From Alphaproteobacteria bacterium (GTDB lineage Bacteria; Pseudomonadota; Alphaproteobacteria; Caulobacterales; Aquidulcibacteraceae), in assembly GCA_016124255.1 (NCBI GenBank), contig WGOB01000082.1, positions 1 through 48,542 of the forward strand: a stretch of 48,542 bases of DNA, in the 5' to 3' direction. The translations under genes and the position numbers were made by a program. The notes beneath the pieces were generated by a model. The model ran no database searches and was not told the DNA's origin. It was given only the letters and a program-made list of their open reading frames with translations. Positions 10,016-18,424 of the stretch are shown here, in pieces (the first letter of the stretch is position 1; the number at the start of each line of letters is the position of its first letter).

Positions 10016-11620
10016 TCACTTCGCCGGCGTGATGAAGTAGGCCAGCGTGTCCTCGTCGTTGCGCGGTGCCATCTTGAGCTTGCCCTTGTCGGCCGCCCAG
10101 ACGGTCTGCAGCGTGACGATCGAGATGTAGGCGCGGTCGGCCATGATCAGGTCCATCGCCTGCTCGTAGAGCGCCTTCCGTTTGGCGTCGTCGAGTTCCT
10201 TGCCGGCCGCCTGCAGCAGCTCGTCCACCTTCGGGTTGCTGTATTCGATGCGGTTGAAGGCGCCCAGCTTCAGCTCCGGGGCCGGAGAATGCGCCATCGA
10301 GCCGAGGGTGTAAGAGGCCTCGCCGGTCAGCGTGCCCCAGCCGTTCATGAAGATGGAGTACTCCTTCTTCGCCTGGGCCGGGAAGTAGACCGAGCGCGAG
10401 ATCGCGTTGACGTTGGTCTTGACGCCGATCTGCGCGAACATCTGGCCGAGGCCCTGGCAGATCGCGCCGTCACCCGGCAGACGGTCGCTGGTGCAGTACA
10501 GGTCCATCTGGAAGCCGTTCGGGAAGCCCGCCTCGGCCAGCAGCTTCTTTCCCTTGGCCGGGTCCGGCTTGCGCTCCGGAACCTTCGCGCTCCAGCCGAA
10601 GAAGCCCTTCGGCATCAGCTGGTTGTTGGGAGTGCCGAGCCCCTCCAGCACCACGTCGACCATGGTCTGGCGATCGATCGCCAGGTCGAGCGCCTCGCGG
10701 ACCTTCGGGTCGCGCAGCGGGTTCTTGGCCAGCGGCTTGCCGTCGATGTCGTAGACCTTCGGCGTCTGCTCGCGCTGGTCCAGCTGCAGGTTCATCACGT
10801 AGACGCTGTCGGCGAGGAAGGTGTCGATCTTGGGATCGCGCTTCAGCGCCTGCCAGTCGGCCGATGAGACGTAGTTGACCAGGTCGACCTGGCCGGCCTT
10901 GAGGGCCGCGAGGCGGGAGGAGTCGTTCGGCATCTCCTTGCGGACGACCTTCTCCCACGCGCCCTTGCCGCGCCAGTAGCCGTCGAACCGTTCGAGCACC
11001 AGGTCGCCCTTCGGCTCCCACGAGACGAACTTGTACGGGCCGGTGCCGACCGTCGCCTTGCCCGAGTTGAAGCCGTCGGGCGCCGTCTCCTTGGTCGAGA
11101 AGTCCTTGGCCGCCTTGTGCGAGACGATGAACAGGCGGACGAAGTCGTTCGGCAGCGTCGCCGCCGGTCCGTCGGTCTTCATGTGCACCGTGTGCGGGTC
11201 GATGATCACGACCTCCTTCACCCGCCGGACATAGATCAGCAGGGTGGTCGGTCCGGTCACCACGGGGATGCGCTCGATCGAGAACTTCACGTCCTCGGCG
11301 GTGAAGTCGGAGCCGTCGTGGAACTTCACGCCCTTGCGGAGCTTGAACTCCCAGGTCGTGTCGTCCAGCGGCTTCCACGATTCCGCGAGGCCCGGCTCGA
11401 TCTGCAGGTTGTCCCCCGACCAGACGAGGGTGTCGAAGATGTGCTTCATGGCGTCGGCATGCACGCCCAGAGCCGAATAGTGCGGGTCCATCGATTCCGG
11501 TCCGCCGCGCACGCCGACCGTCAGCGTCTGCGCGGAAGCCGTCCCGATCGCCGTGCCGGTCGCGGCGACGCCGAGCGCAAGTGCGAAGGCGCCGGCCTTG
11601 AGCATTTTCCCGAGTTTCAT
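10016..11620 (-). CDS. periplasmic substrate-binding protein, SBP family 5 (peptide/nickel type)
   Basis: A 534-residue binding protein with a Sec signal peptide (MKLGKMLKAG, hydrophobic core, probable cleavage after IGTASA). The mature part starts QTLTVGVRGGPESMDPH and has the family 5 landmarks VKFHDGSDFTAEDVKFS and VGTGPYKFVSW, plus RDPKVREALDLAIDR. It is the first gene of the transporter operon, running away from the MarR-type gene across a 174-base region with two palindromic sites. Family 5 proteins bind peptides, nickel chelates, opines, glutathione or other amides, so the ligand is open. Confidence 0.93.
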   Translation of the reverse strand: MKLGKMLKAGAFALALGVAATGTAIGTASAQTLTVGVRGGPESMDPHYSALGVHADAMKHIFDTLVWSGDNLQIEPGLAESWKPLDDTTWEFKLRKGVKFHDGSDFTAEDVKFSIERIPVVTGPTTLLIYVRRVKEVVIIDPHTVHMKTDGPAATLPNDFVRLFIVSHKAAKDFSTKETAPDGFNSGKATVGTGPYKFVSWEPKGDLVLERFDGYWRGKGAWEKVVRKEMPNDSSRLAALKAGQVDLVNYVSSADWQALKRDPKIDTFLADSVYVMNLQLDQREQTPKVYDIDGKPLAKNPLRDPKVREALDLAIDRQTMVDVVLEGLGTPNNQLMPKGFFGWSAKVPERKPDPAKGKKLLAEAGFPNGFQMDLYCTSDRLPGDGAICQGLGQMFAQIGVKTNVNAISRSVYFPAQAKKEYSIFMNGWGTLTGEASYTLGSMAHSPAPELKLGAFNRIEYSNPKVDELLQAAGKELDDAKRKALYEQAMDLIMADRAYISIVTLQTVWAADKGKLKMAPRNDEDTLAYFITPAK

Positions 11621-11713
11621 GCTGTGCCTCCTTGTCCCTGATTTCGGAGCACCGCCATCCCCGACAGCGACCCTCCGCCCCGATTGGTCCGCCTAGACGA
11701 GTGGACCACAAAA

Positions 11714-11727
11714 ATTCCATTTGGAAC
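11714..11727. promoter_or_regulatory. palindromic operator-like site 1 (MarR-type)
   Basis: ATTCCATTTGGAAC is a near-perfect 14-base palindrome in the region between the binding-protein gene and the MarR-type gene. The same pattern, with consensus GTTCCAWWTGGAAC, recurs 54 bases away at 11768-11781. Size and symmetry fit a MarR-family dimer site; binding by the adjacent regulator is inference. Confidence 0.55.
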
Positions 11728-11767
11728 TTGTTTTCACCAGATTGTGAGGCGAGAATTTCCGCGTCAA

Positions 11768-11781
11768 GTTCGAAATGGAAC
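11768..11781. promoter_or_regulatory. palindromic operator-like site 2 (MarR-type)
   Basis: GTTCGAAATGGAAC is the second 14-base site, ending 13 bases before the regulator start codon. Read on opposite strands, the two sites share CAAGTTC(C/G)AAATGGAA over a longer stretch than the palindrome itself. Occupancy here would block the regulator's own promoter or ribosome loading, which suggests autoregulation. Confidence 0.55.
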
Positions 11782-11794
11782 TAATCGGACGCCA

Positions 11795-12367
11795 ATGACC
11801 AGCCAGAACAAGCGTCCCCGGGAGGATGCCGAAATCGTACCCCTGACGATCCAGCGCGGATCCACGGGCCTGGAGGCCCTGACCGAGGCGAAGCTGTGGC
11901 GCAACCCATGCTGGTTCGCCTTCCGGTTCAATCACATCGCGCTGCGCTACAACGCGCCGCTGTATGGCTGGATCAAGCGGCGCACCGGGCTCAGCCGGCC
12001 TGAGTTCGTGGTGATCTATTCGCTCGGCCTGCTCGACGGCGCGCTCGCCCGCGACATCAGCTACTCGTCGGGCTTCCCCAAGAACACGCTGAGCCGCGCG
12101 ATCGAGAAGCTCTGCGGTCTCGGCCTGATCGAGCGCCGGGTCGACGAGACCGACCGGCGCAACCAGACCCTGCACCTGCTGCCCGCCGGCCGCCGGATGT
12201 TCAACGAGACGCTGCAGCAGTTCGTGGCGTTCGAGGAGCGCATGCTGCAGTCGCTGTCGCCGGGCGAGCGCGACACCCTGTCCAACCTGCTTGCGAAGAT
12301 CGTTCTCGACACTCCGAACTGGGCGGTCGAGATCGACGACGAAGATGATCCGGAGGATCCCGCCTGA
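11795..12367 (+). CDS. MarR-family transcriptional regulator
   Basis: A 190-residue winged-helix regulator. The DNA-binding region includes RPEFVVIYSL, then DISYSSGFPKNTLSRAIEKL as the recognition helix, and the wing LIERRVDETDRRNQ, which is the usual MarR pattern. C-terminal helices should form the dimer interface, and the tail is acidic (EIDDEDDPEDPA). The ATG at 11795 gives MTSQNKRPRE; the open frame extends further upstream, but that part covers the operator region. No good ribosome site is visible, so expression may be weak or leaderless. The stop overlaps the creatininase-family start (TGATG), so regulator and catabolic genes form one operon. It probably controls both divergent transcripts. 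Confidence 0.88.
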   Translation: MTSQNKRPREDAEIVPLTIQRGSTGLEALTEAKLWRNPCWFAFRFNHIALRYNAPLYGWIKRRTGLSRPEFVVIYSLGLLDGALARDISYSSGFPKNTLSRAIEKLCGLGLIERRVDETDRRNQTLHLLPAGRRMFNETLQQFVAFEERMLQSLSPGERDTLSNLLAKIVLDTPNWAVEIDDEDDPEDPA

Positions 12368-13077
12368 TGCGCATCGCCGACAGCAACTGGATGCAGATCG
12401 AGCGGTATCTGCAGCATGACGACCGCTGCGTGCTGCCGATCGGGTCGACCGAGCAGCATGCCCAGCTCTCGCTCTGCGTCGACATGATCCTCGCCGAGAT
12501 GGTGGCCATCGACGCGGCCGAGCCGCTCGGCGTGCCGGTTTATCCGGCGATCCCGTTCGGCATCGCGCCATACTTCGCGGCGTTCCCGGGGTCCGTCTCG
12601 CTTCGCGTCGAGACCCTGCTGGCGGTGGCCCGCGACCTGATCGCCTCGTTCCGGCGCAGCGGCTTCCGCCGCGTGCTGCTGGTCAACGGCCATGGCGGCA
12701 ACCAGCCGGTCGCAGCCCTCGCCCAGGAACTGATGGCGGAGTGGCCGGAGATGTCGATCCGCTGGCACCAGTGGTGGAACGCGCCGCGGACATGGGCCGA
12801 GGTGCAGCGCATCGACAGGGTCGGCAGCCATGCCAGCTGGATGGAGAACTTCCCCTGGACGCGCCTCGACAGCGCCCCCGCACCCGACGGCGAAAAGCCG
12901 ATGATCGACACCGCGCTGCTGAAGGCATGCGCCCCTGACGCCGCCCGCAAGATGCTGGGCGACGGTAATTTCGGCGGCGCCTGGCAGAAGCCGGACGCCG
13001 AGATGCTGGCGCTCTGGAAGATCGGCGTCGAGGAGACCCGCGAAGCACTGGAGGGCCCATGGCCGAGCCGATCCTGA
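12367..13077 (+). CDS. creatininase-family amidohydrolase
   Basis: A 236-residue metal-dependent amidohydrolase of the creatininase superfamily. The metal/active-site motif LPIGSTEQH supplies Glu29 and His31, with Asp39 in LCVDM. FPGSVSLR and LVNGHGGN are the other hallmarks, and HASWMEN carries the late His and Glu. Known members open the creatinine ring, hydrolyse formamides in cofactor biosynthesis or cleave other cyclic amides. The GSTEQHA variant and short length do not identify the substrate. Its 3' end overlaps the next gene by 19 bases. Confidence 0.88.
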   Translation: MRIADSNWMQIERYLQHDDRCVLPIGSTEQHAQLSLCVDMILAEMVAIDAAEPLGVPVYPAIPFGIAPYFAAFPGSVSLRVETLLAVARDLIASFRRSGFRRVLLVNGHGGNQPVAALAQELMAEWPEMSIRWHQWWNAPRTWAEVQRIDRVGSHASWMENFPWTRLDSAPAPDGEKPMIDTALLKACAPDAARKMLGDGNFGGAWQKPDAEMLALWKIGVEETREALEGPWPSRS

Positions 13078-14099
13078 TCTGGGGCGCCGGGGCGATCGGC
13101 GGCACGATCGGCGCCTACTTGGCGCGTGCCGGCATCGACGTCCTGATGGTCGACATCGTGCCGGAGCACGTCGAGGCCTGCCGCACCGCCGGCCTCGCCA
13201 TCGAGGGACCGATCGAGGAGTTCACCCAGGTCGTCCCGGCGGTCACGCCGGACGAGCTCGAGGGCACGTTCTCCCGGGTCGTGCTCGCGGTGAAGGCCCA
13301 CCACACCGCCGAGGCGGTCGACCGGCTCGCTCCGCATCTCGCCGACGACGGCTTCGTCCTGTCGGCGCAGAACGGCCTGAACGAGATCATCATCGCCCGT
13401 CGTGTCGGCGCCGAGCGCACCATGGGCTGCTTCGTCAACTTCGGTGCCGACTGGCACGGCCCGGGCCGGATTCTCTACGGCAACCGCGGGGCCTGCGTGG
13501 TCGGCGAGGTCGACAAGTCGATCCGCGACCGCACCCGCGACATGCACAGGCTGCTGCAGGTGTTCGAGCCGGACGCCGAGCTGACCGGCGACATCTGGTC
13601 GTATCTCTGGGGAAAACTCGGCTACGGCGCCATGCTGTTCGCCACCGCGCTCACCAACGACTCGATGTCCGCCAACTTCGCCGATCCGGAGCGGACCGAC
13701 GCCTGGATCCGGCTCGGCCGGGAAGTGGTCTCGGTCGCGGTCGCCAAGGGCGTGATGCCACGCGGTTTCGCGGGCTTCGATCCGACGGTTTTCATGCCGG
13801 GCGCCCCAGAAGCCGGCGCGCGCGCCTGCATCGCCTCGCTCGCCGACTACACCAGCCAGACGGCCAAGACGCATTCCGGCGTCTGGCGCGACCTCGCGGT
13901 CCGCAAGCGCCGCACCGAAGTCGACGTCCAGATCGCCATCATCGCCGAGATCGCGGACGAGGTCGGCGTCGACGTGCCTGCCATCCGCACCCTGGTCGAC
14001 CTCGTCCACGACGTCGAGGAAGGCCGCCGTCCGCTGTCCCGAGAAACCCTCCAGGTCCTGATCGACACATGCAGATCCGCTTCGACGACCGCGTCGTAA
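13059..14099 (+). CDS. ketopantoate reductase-family oxidoreductase (PanE/ApbA-like)
   Basis: A 346-residue NAD(P)H-dependent 2-oxoacid/2-hydroxyacid oxidoreductase-like protein. The Rossmann motif WGAGAIGGTIG is at residues 8-18; LAVKAHHTAEAVDRLAP and SAQNGLNE are conserved NADPH/substrate segments. The C-terminal helical domain contains the candidate catalytic Lys in SYLWGKLGYGA. A biosynthetic PanE role is unlikely inside a catabolic operon; oxidation of a hydroxy acid released from the imported compound is more likely (inference). It overlaps its neighbours by 19 and 31 bases. Confidence 0.87.
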   Translation: MAEPILIWGAGAIGGTIGAYLARAGIDVLMVDIVPEHVEACRTAGLAIEGPIEEFTQVVPAVTPDELEGTFSRVVLAVKAHHTAEAVDRLAPHLADDGFVLSAQNGLNEIIIARRVGAERTMGCFVNFGADWHGPGRILYGNRGACVVGEVDKSIRDRTRDMHRLLQVFEPDAELTGDIWSYLWGKLGYGAMLFATALTNDSMSANFADPERTDAWIRLGREVVSVAVAKGVMPRGFAGFDPTVFMPGAPEAGARACIASLADYTSQTAKTHSGVWRDLAVRKRRTEVDVQIAIIAEIADEVGVDVPAIRTLVDLVHDVEEGRRPLSRETLQVLIDTCRSASTTAS

Positions 14100-14824
14100 T
14101 CGTCACCGGCGCCGCCCAGGGCATCGGCCGGGCCATCGCCAGGGGCTTCAAGGAAGCCGGCGCCCTCGTGCACCTCGCCGACATGGACGGCGACGGCGTC
14201 GCGCGCACTGCCGGCGAACTCGGCTGCGATCACCACGTCGTCGACCTCGGCGACCGCGACTCCGCCCGCGCCCTGGTCGAGCAGGTGCTCGCCGCGCGCG
14301 GCCGGCTCGACATCATGGCGCTCGCCGCCGGCGGAGTCCGGGGCCAGGTCGGCCGACCGATCGAGGAGATCACGCCCGACGACTGGCGGAAGATCTTCCA
14401 ATCCAATGTCGACGGCGCGTTCTGGCTGGCGCAGGCCGCCGCGCCCGCGATGAAGCGGGCCGGCTTCGGCCGGATCGTCACGATCTCGTCCGGTGCGGGC
14501 CTCCGGCCGAGCCTCACCGGCATCCAGGCCTACTCCGCCGCCAAGCACGCCCTTGTCGGGCTGACCAAGCAGCTCTCCTGGGAGCTGGGCCCGTTCGGCG
14601 TCACCGTGAACTCGGTCGCACCGGGCTTCGTGCGCTCAAACCCGGCCACCGAGCGGCAATGGGACAGCTACGGTCCGGACGGCCAGCAGCGTCTGGTCGA
14701 CGGCATTCACACCAAGCGGCTGGGCACGGCCGACGACATCGCGGCGGCCGCGCTGTTCCTGGCGTCCGACTCCGCAGCCTGGATCAGCGGCCAGATCCTG
14801 TCGGTCGACGGAGGCCGGTCGTGA
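14069..14824 (+). CDS. short-chain dehydrogenase/reductase
   Basis: A 251-residue classical SDR. Cofactor motif TGAAQGIG is near residue 13, an acidic residue in HLADMDGDG suggests NAD preference, the catalytic Ser is in ISSGAG and the YxxxK motif reads YSAAK. It ends SGQILSVDGGRS, typical of FabG-like enzymes. The canonical NAG of strand 4 is replaced by AAG in ALAAGG. It overlaps the upstream reductase by 31 bases and the peptidase by four, so it belongs to the same operon. The substrate alcohol or ketone is unknown. Confidence 0.9.
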   Translation: MQIRFDDRVVIVTGAAQGIGRAIARGFKEAGALVHLADMDGDGVARTAGELGCDHHVVDLGDRDSARALVEQVLAARGRLDIMALAAGGVRGQVGRPIEEITPDDWRKIFQSNVDGAFWLAQAAAPAMKRAGFGRIVTISSGAGLRPSLTGIQAYSAAKHALVGLTKQLSWELGPFGVTVNSVAPGFVRSNPATERQWDSYGPDGQQRLVDGIHTKRLGTADDIAAAALFLASDSAAWISGQILSVDGGRS

Positions 14825-16218
14825 GCGATCCTGTCATCGAGCGCCTGCAGGCCGACCGTCTGGGTGTCCTGAGCCGTCTCGGCGCGTTGCTCGCGGCCCG
14901 ATCGGTCAGCACCGATCCGGCCTACGCCGACGGCATGGCCGAGGCCCGCGCCATCCTGCTGGACCGCCTCGCCACGGCGGGCTTTGCGAACGTCGGGCTG
15001 CTGGAGGCCGGCGGCCATCCCGCCGTCTACGGCGAGTGGCTGGGTGCCCCCGGACGGCCGACGATCCTGGTCTATGGCCACTACGACGTGCAGCCCCCCG
15101 ATCCCGCCGAGCTCTGGAAGAGCCCGCCATTCGAGGCGACGGTCCGCGACGGCCGGCTCTATGCCCGCGGCGCATCCGACGACAAGGGCCCCTCCTCGAT
15201 CGCCATCGAGACGGTGGCGGCGTTCCTGGCGACCGAGGGCGGTCTGCCGGTGAACGTCAAGATCCTGCTGGAAGGCGAGGAGGAGATCGGCAGCGCCACG
15301 CTCGGCGACATCCTCGAGACCAACCGCCGTCGCCTCGCCGCCGACGCGGTGCTGTCCGCCGACGGCGGGCGCTGGCGGGCCGACATGCCGAGCATCGCGG
15401 TCGGCTCGCGCGGGATCGCCGCCCTGGACTTCACGGTGACGACGGCGGTCAAGGACCTGCACTCAGGCCGCTACGGCGGTGTGGTCCCGAATGCCCTGCA
15501 CGTTGCGGCCCGGCTGATCGCCGGCCTTCACCACCCTGACGGCCGCCCGGCGGTCGCGGGCTTCCTGGACGGCGTGGTCGAGCCGTCGGAGTCCGAGAAG
15601 CGCTCACTCGCGGCCATCCCGTTCGACGATGCCGGCTACTACACCGACCTCGTCACGGCGCCGGCCGGCGAGCCCGGCTACGCCACGCTGGAGCGCCTCT
15701 GGTACCGGCCGACCATCGATGCCAACGGCCTGTGGGGCGGCTACACGGGCGCCGGCGGCAAGACCGTGATCCCCAACACCGCCCACGCCAAGCTGTCGAT
15801 GCGCCTGGTCCCCGGCCAGGATCCGGCGGCGGTCACCGCCGCCACGGTCAGGCATCTCCGCGAGCATTGTCCGCCCGGGGCGACCCTGTCGATCCGCGAG
15901 GGCCATCCCTCCGCGGCGTACCTGGTGCCGGACGCGCATCCGCTGCTGCTGGCGGCCGAGGCGGCACTGCAGGACACGACCGGCCAAGTGCCGCTGCGGG
16001 TCCGGAACGGCGCGACGCTCCCGCTGTCCGACATCGTCCGCTCGCGCCTCGGGATCGACACGGTCATGTTCTCGTTCTCGACCGCGGACGAGGACTTCCA
16101 CGCCCCGAACGAGTTCATCCGGCTGTCGGCATTCGAGGACGGGTTCGCGGCCTGGGTCTCGATCCTGCGGCGCCTGGGCACACTGACGCCCCAAGAGTTC
16201 GAGGCGTTCCGGCGCTAG
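14821..16218 (+). CDS. M20-family metallo-dipeptidase/amidohydrolase
   Basis: A 465-residue zinc peptidase of the M20 clan. Metal and catalytic residues are visible in YGHYDVQP (His, Asp), GASDDKGP (bridging Asp), EGEEEIGS (catalytic Glu plus metal Glu), a lid-domain DLHSGRYGG, and the last His in DFHAPNE. The length and the LWKSPPFEA and RLYARGASDDKG segments match the DapE/CNDP-like dipeptidases. The start is GTG 14821, overlapping the SDR stop (GTGA). As the last gene of the plus-strand operon it probably cleaves a peptide or N-acyl bond of the imported substrate or intermediate. Confidence 0.92.
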   Translation: MSDPVIERLQADRLGVLSRLGALLAARSVSTDPAYADGMAEARAILLDRLATAGFANVGLLEAGGHPAVYGEWLGAPGRPTILVYGHYDVQPPDPAELWKSPPFEATVRDGRLYARGASDDKGPSSIAIETVAAFLATEGGLPVNVKILLEGEEEIGSATLGDILETNRRRLAADAVLSADGGRWRADMPSIAVGSRGIAALDFTVTTAVKDLHSGRYGGVVPNALHVAARLIAGLHHPDGRPAVAGFLDGVVEPSESEKRSLAAIPFDDAGYYTDLVTAPAGEPGYATLERLWYRPTIDANGLWGGYTGAGGKTVIPNTAHAKLSMRLVPGQDPAAVTAATVRHLREHCPPGATLSIREGHPSAAYLVPDAHPLLLAAEAALQDTTGQVPLRVRNGATLPLSDIVRSRLGIDTVMFSFSTADEDFHAPNEFIRLSAFEDGFAAWVSILRRLGTLTPQEFEAFRR

Positions 16219-16547
16219 CCGCCGCCACCGGGCCGGCATGCCTCGGCTTCGGCTCCGGCCGCTGATCCCGGGCGCATCGTCAGTGGCGCTCGTCCTTGCG
16301 GGCATCCTTGTGGTAGCTGAGGCCGATATCGTCGGCGCCCGCCATCATCGCGAGCGCCAGCGGATCGACGTCGACGGCTCGACCTCGGCGGTCTGCGCGA
16401 GCGTCGTGTCGACACCGGGATCCCCCGTGATGGCCAGCAGGTCGCGACGGCGGCCCGGTATGCGCCCAGTGCCGGACTGCCGGCCCGGCAACTCAGGACT
16501 GAGACCGTCCACACCACTCGGCGACTCCTGGCCGACGGCCGCGAGCC
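16219..16547. other. 329-base convergent intergenic region, no gene recognised
   Basis: The region lies between the M20 peptidase (+) and the FixJ-type regulator (-). No frame gives a convincing protein. Two short inverted repeats stand near the regulator's end: GCCGG-4-CCGGC (16471-16484) and CTCAGGACTGAG (16492-16503). They could serve as a terminator but lack a T-run. Confidence 0.4.
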
Positions 16548-17240
16548 TCAGGCTCCGCTGTCTCCCCGCATCGGCAGAGGCAGCGTCTCCCATGCCCGGA
16601 TCAGTTCGACGATCGACGTCGCCTTCATCTTGCGCATGACGTTGCTGCGATGCAGCTTGACCGTCACCTCCCTGATGCCGAGGTCGAAGGCGATCTGCTT
16701 GCTGAGACGGCCGCGCGCAACCTCGTGCAGAACCTCGCGCTCACGCGGCGTCAACGTCGCCAGGCGTTCAACCGTGCGCCTGACGACCTCCGCCTTCGCG
16801 CGCTGGCAAGCGTCGATCTCGATCGCGGAAACCACCGCATCGAGCAGTGTCTGGTCGCGGACCGGCTTGGTGAGGAAATCGACGGCGCCGGCCTTCATGG
16901 CCTGGACGGTCATCGGTATGTCGCCGTGCCCGGTCAGGAAGATGATGGGCATTGAATTGCCGTTCTGCGCCAGGCTTTCCTGCAGGTTCAGCCCGCTGGT
17001 CCCCGGCATGCGCACGTCGAGGATCAGGCAGCCCGGACGGTCCAGGACCTCGGCATCGAGCAGTTCGCGGGTCGAAGCGAAGCTGGCCGGCTGGAGTCCC
17101 GCCGACAGCACCAGTTCGGACAATGCCTCCCGGACGGACGCATCGTCGTCGACGATGATGACGAGCGGTTGCTCCGCGTCGCCACGGCTCTGCGGTGACA
17201 ACTGCGCCGATGTCCGCTGGAGCGGATGTTCATCAATCAT
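16548..17240 (-). CDS. FixJ-family response regulator (receiver + LuxR-type HTH)
   Basis: A 230-residue two-component regulator. The receiver has the acidic pair VDDD, phospho-acceptor Asp in CLILDVRMPG, Thr in FLTGHGDIP and Lys in LTKPV. The C-terminal output domain carries the LuxR/FixJ signature LTPREREVL and a helix-turn-helix around LSKQIAFDLGIREVTVKLHR. An N-terminal extension of about 20 residues precedes the receiver. It overlaps the lone receiver upstream by eight bases. It is the last gene of a three-regulator cluster. The cognate kinase is most likely the MASE1-PAS kinase at 18792-21218. Confidence 0.92.
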   Translation of the reverse strand: MIDEHPLQRTSAQLSPQSRGDAEQPLVIIVDDDASVREALSELVLSAGLQPASFASTRELLDAEVLDRPGCLILDVRMPGTSGLNLQESLAQNGNSMPIIFLTGHGDIPMTVQAMKAGAVDFLTKPVRDQTLLDAVVSAIEIDACQRAKAEVVRRTVERLATLTPREREVLHEVARGRLSKQIAFDLGIREVTVKLHRSNVMRKMKATSIVELIRAWETLPLPMRGDSGA

Positions 17241-17619
17241 GCTGTCCCTCCATCTTACGGTCGCGCAAGGCTTCGCCGACGGCCGCGAGCAGGGCTCTGG
17301 CGTCGAAGGGTTTGCGGAAGAACCCGCTGATCCCCTGGGCGCGGTCCCGGTCTGCGATCTCGTGGCGGCCGGTGATCAGGAACACCGGCAGTTCCGGCCG
17401 CACCTTCTTCACCATGTCACGGAGTTCGAAGCCGTCGGTGCCCGGCATCCCGATATCGGTGATGAGCGCGTCCACCCCGGCAAGACCGCTGTCGAGCAGG
17501 GATTTTGCCGACGGATAGCCACGGACCACGTAGTTCGCGGATTCCAGCAGGTCCTGCAGTGACTCGATGAGCCTCGGGTCATCGTCGACGATCGCCACGA
17601 CCGGTCTGGCTTCACTCAC
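17233..17619 (-). CDS. single-domain response regulator (receiver only)
   Basis: A 128-residue receiver without an output domain. VDDDPRLIES holds the acidic pocket, ALITDIGMPG the phospho-acceptor Asp, FLITGRHE the conserved Thr and FFRKPFD the Lys. It overlaps both flanking FixJ-type genes (4 and 8 bases), so all three are translated from one mRNA. Lone receivers in such clusters serve as phosphate sinks, allosteric regulators of the kinase, or relays; which applies here is unknown. Confidence 0.9.
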   Translation of the reverse strand: MSEARPVVAIVDDDPRLIESLQDLLESANYVVRGYPSAKSLLDSGLAGVDALITDIGMPGTDGFELRDMVKKVRPELPVFLITGRHEIADRDRAQGISGFFRKPFDARALLAAVGEALRDRKMEGQHD

Positions 17620-18281
17620 GCCGGATCTCCCCCGCCGCGGCGCGAATGAGTGACCGGGATTCCCAGTCTCTCCGAGAAGCGAACGAGATCCGCGAGCGAC
17701 GCCGCCGCCATTTTCTGCATCACGTTCCTTCTGTGGATCTGCAGCGTGACCTCGCTGATCCCGAGTTCGGCCGCCGCCTGCTTGTTGAGAAGGCCGCTCA
17801 CCACCAGGGGCAACACCTCTCGCTCACGGGGTGTCAGGCCGAGATAACGTTGCCTCAGCTGGACGAGATCGGCGCGCTCGGACCGGTCCCGCCGGTCGCG
17901 GTCGATCGCCGCGTGGATCGCGGCGACGAGGTCGGTGTCGTTGAACGGCTTGGCGAGGAAGTCCACGGCCCCATGCTTCATCGCCCGGACGGACGACGGA
18001 ATGTCGCCATGACCGGTGATGAAGACGATCGGCGGATGGTCGCGCCCGGCGATCTGGCTTTGCAGGTCGAGGCCGTTGATGTCGGGCAACTCGACATCGA
18101 GGATCAGACAGGACGGGAGATCCGGCTTGTCGGCGGCGACATACTCGCCGGCCGATCCGAATGCGATCGCCTGCATGCCATGCGATGCGAGAAGTTCGCC
18201 GATCGCCTCCCGGAGGCGTTCATCGTCATCCACGACGAAGACCACATGATCATCGGCGGTCATGGCATTGTCGGCGGTCAT
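17616..18281 (-). CDS. FixJ-family response regulator (receiver + LuxR-type HTH)
   Basis: A 221-residue regulator with receiver motifs VVDDDERL, CLILDVELPD, FITGHGD and LAKPFND, then LTPREREVLPLV and the helix-turn-helix KQAAAELGISEVTLQIHRRN. The start is ambiguous because ATGACCGCCGA is tandemly repeated (18281 and 18263), giving MTADNAMTADD. The upstream ATG is chosen because it overlaps the stop of a decayed kinase frame (ATGA), as in coupled kinase-regulator pairs. First gene of the three-regulator operon. It differs clearly in sequence from the regulator at 16548, so the two may read different promoters. Confidence 0.9.
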   Translation of the reverse strand: MTADNAMTADDHVVFVVDDDERLREAIGELLASHGMQAIAFGSAGEYVAADKPDLPSCLILDVELPDINGLDLQSQIAGRDHPPIVFITGHGDIPSSVRAMKHGAVDFLAKPFNDTDLVAAIHAAIDRDRRDRSERADLVQLRQRYLGLTPREREVLPLVVSGLLNKQAAAELGISEVTLQIHRRNVMQKMAAASLADLVRFSERLGIPVTHSRRGGGDPA

Positions 18282-18424
18282 GGCATCGCCCCCGCCGGTA
18301 CCAGGGGCGCATGCGGGGGCCACCCTCCGCGCGATCCGCCCTTGCCCGCGCACGACAGCCCGCCGTCGGCCTCCACGATCGAGCGGCAGGTCACTGCAGC
18401 CATCCCTTGTTCTATGGTCGTAAG
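18278..18424 (-). pseudogene. decayed 3' end of a sensor histidine kinase gene
   Basis: The frame ending at TGA 18280-18278 reads TTIEQGM, AAVTCRSIVEADGG and then degenerates. It matches the G2-box end of a histidine kinase, compare TTKQQGM and AICRSIVESHGG in the intact kinase at 18792. The DNA keeps TGCCGCTCGATCGT in both. The G2 glycines are lost (a two-residue gap) and no upstream kinase sequence remains in frame. The stop overlaps the regulator's ATG by ATGA, so an ancestral kinase was translationally coupled to that regulator and then mostly deleted. Confidence 0.65.

Noticed and set aside
16275-16460. Minus-strand peptides LLAITGDPGVDTTLA and DPLALAMMAGADDIGLSY suggesting a nucleoside-hydrolase or LeuD relic
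   Set aside because: The matches are short, in different frames, and do not align with the family in the right order; kept as gene-free sequence.
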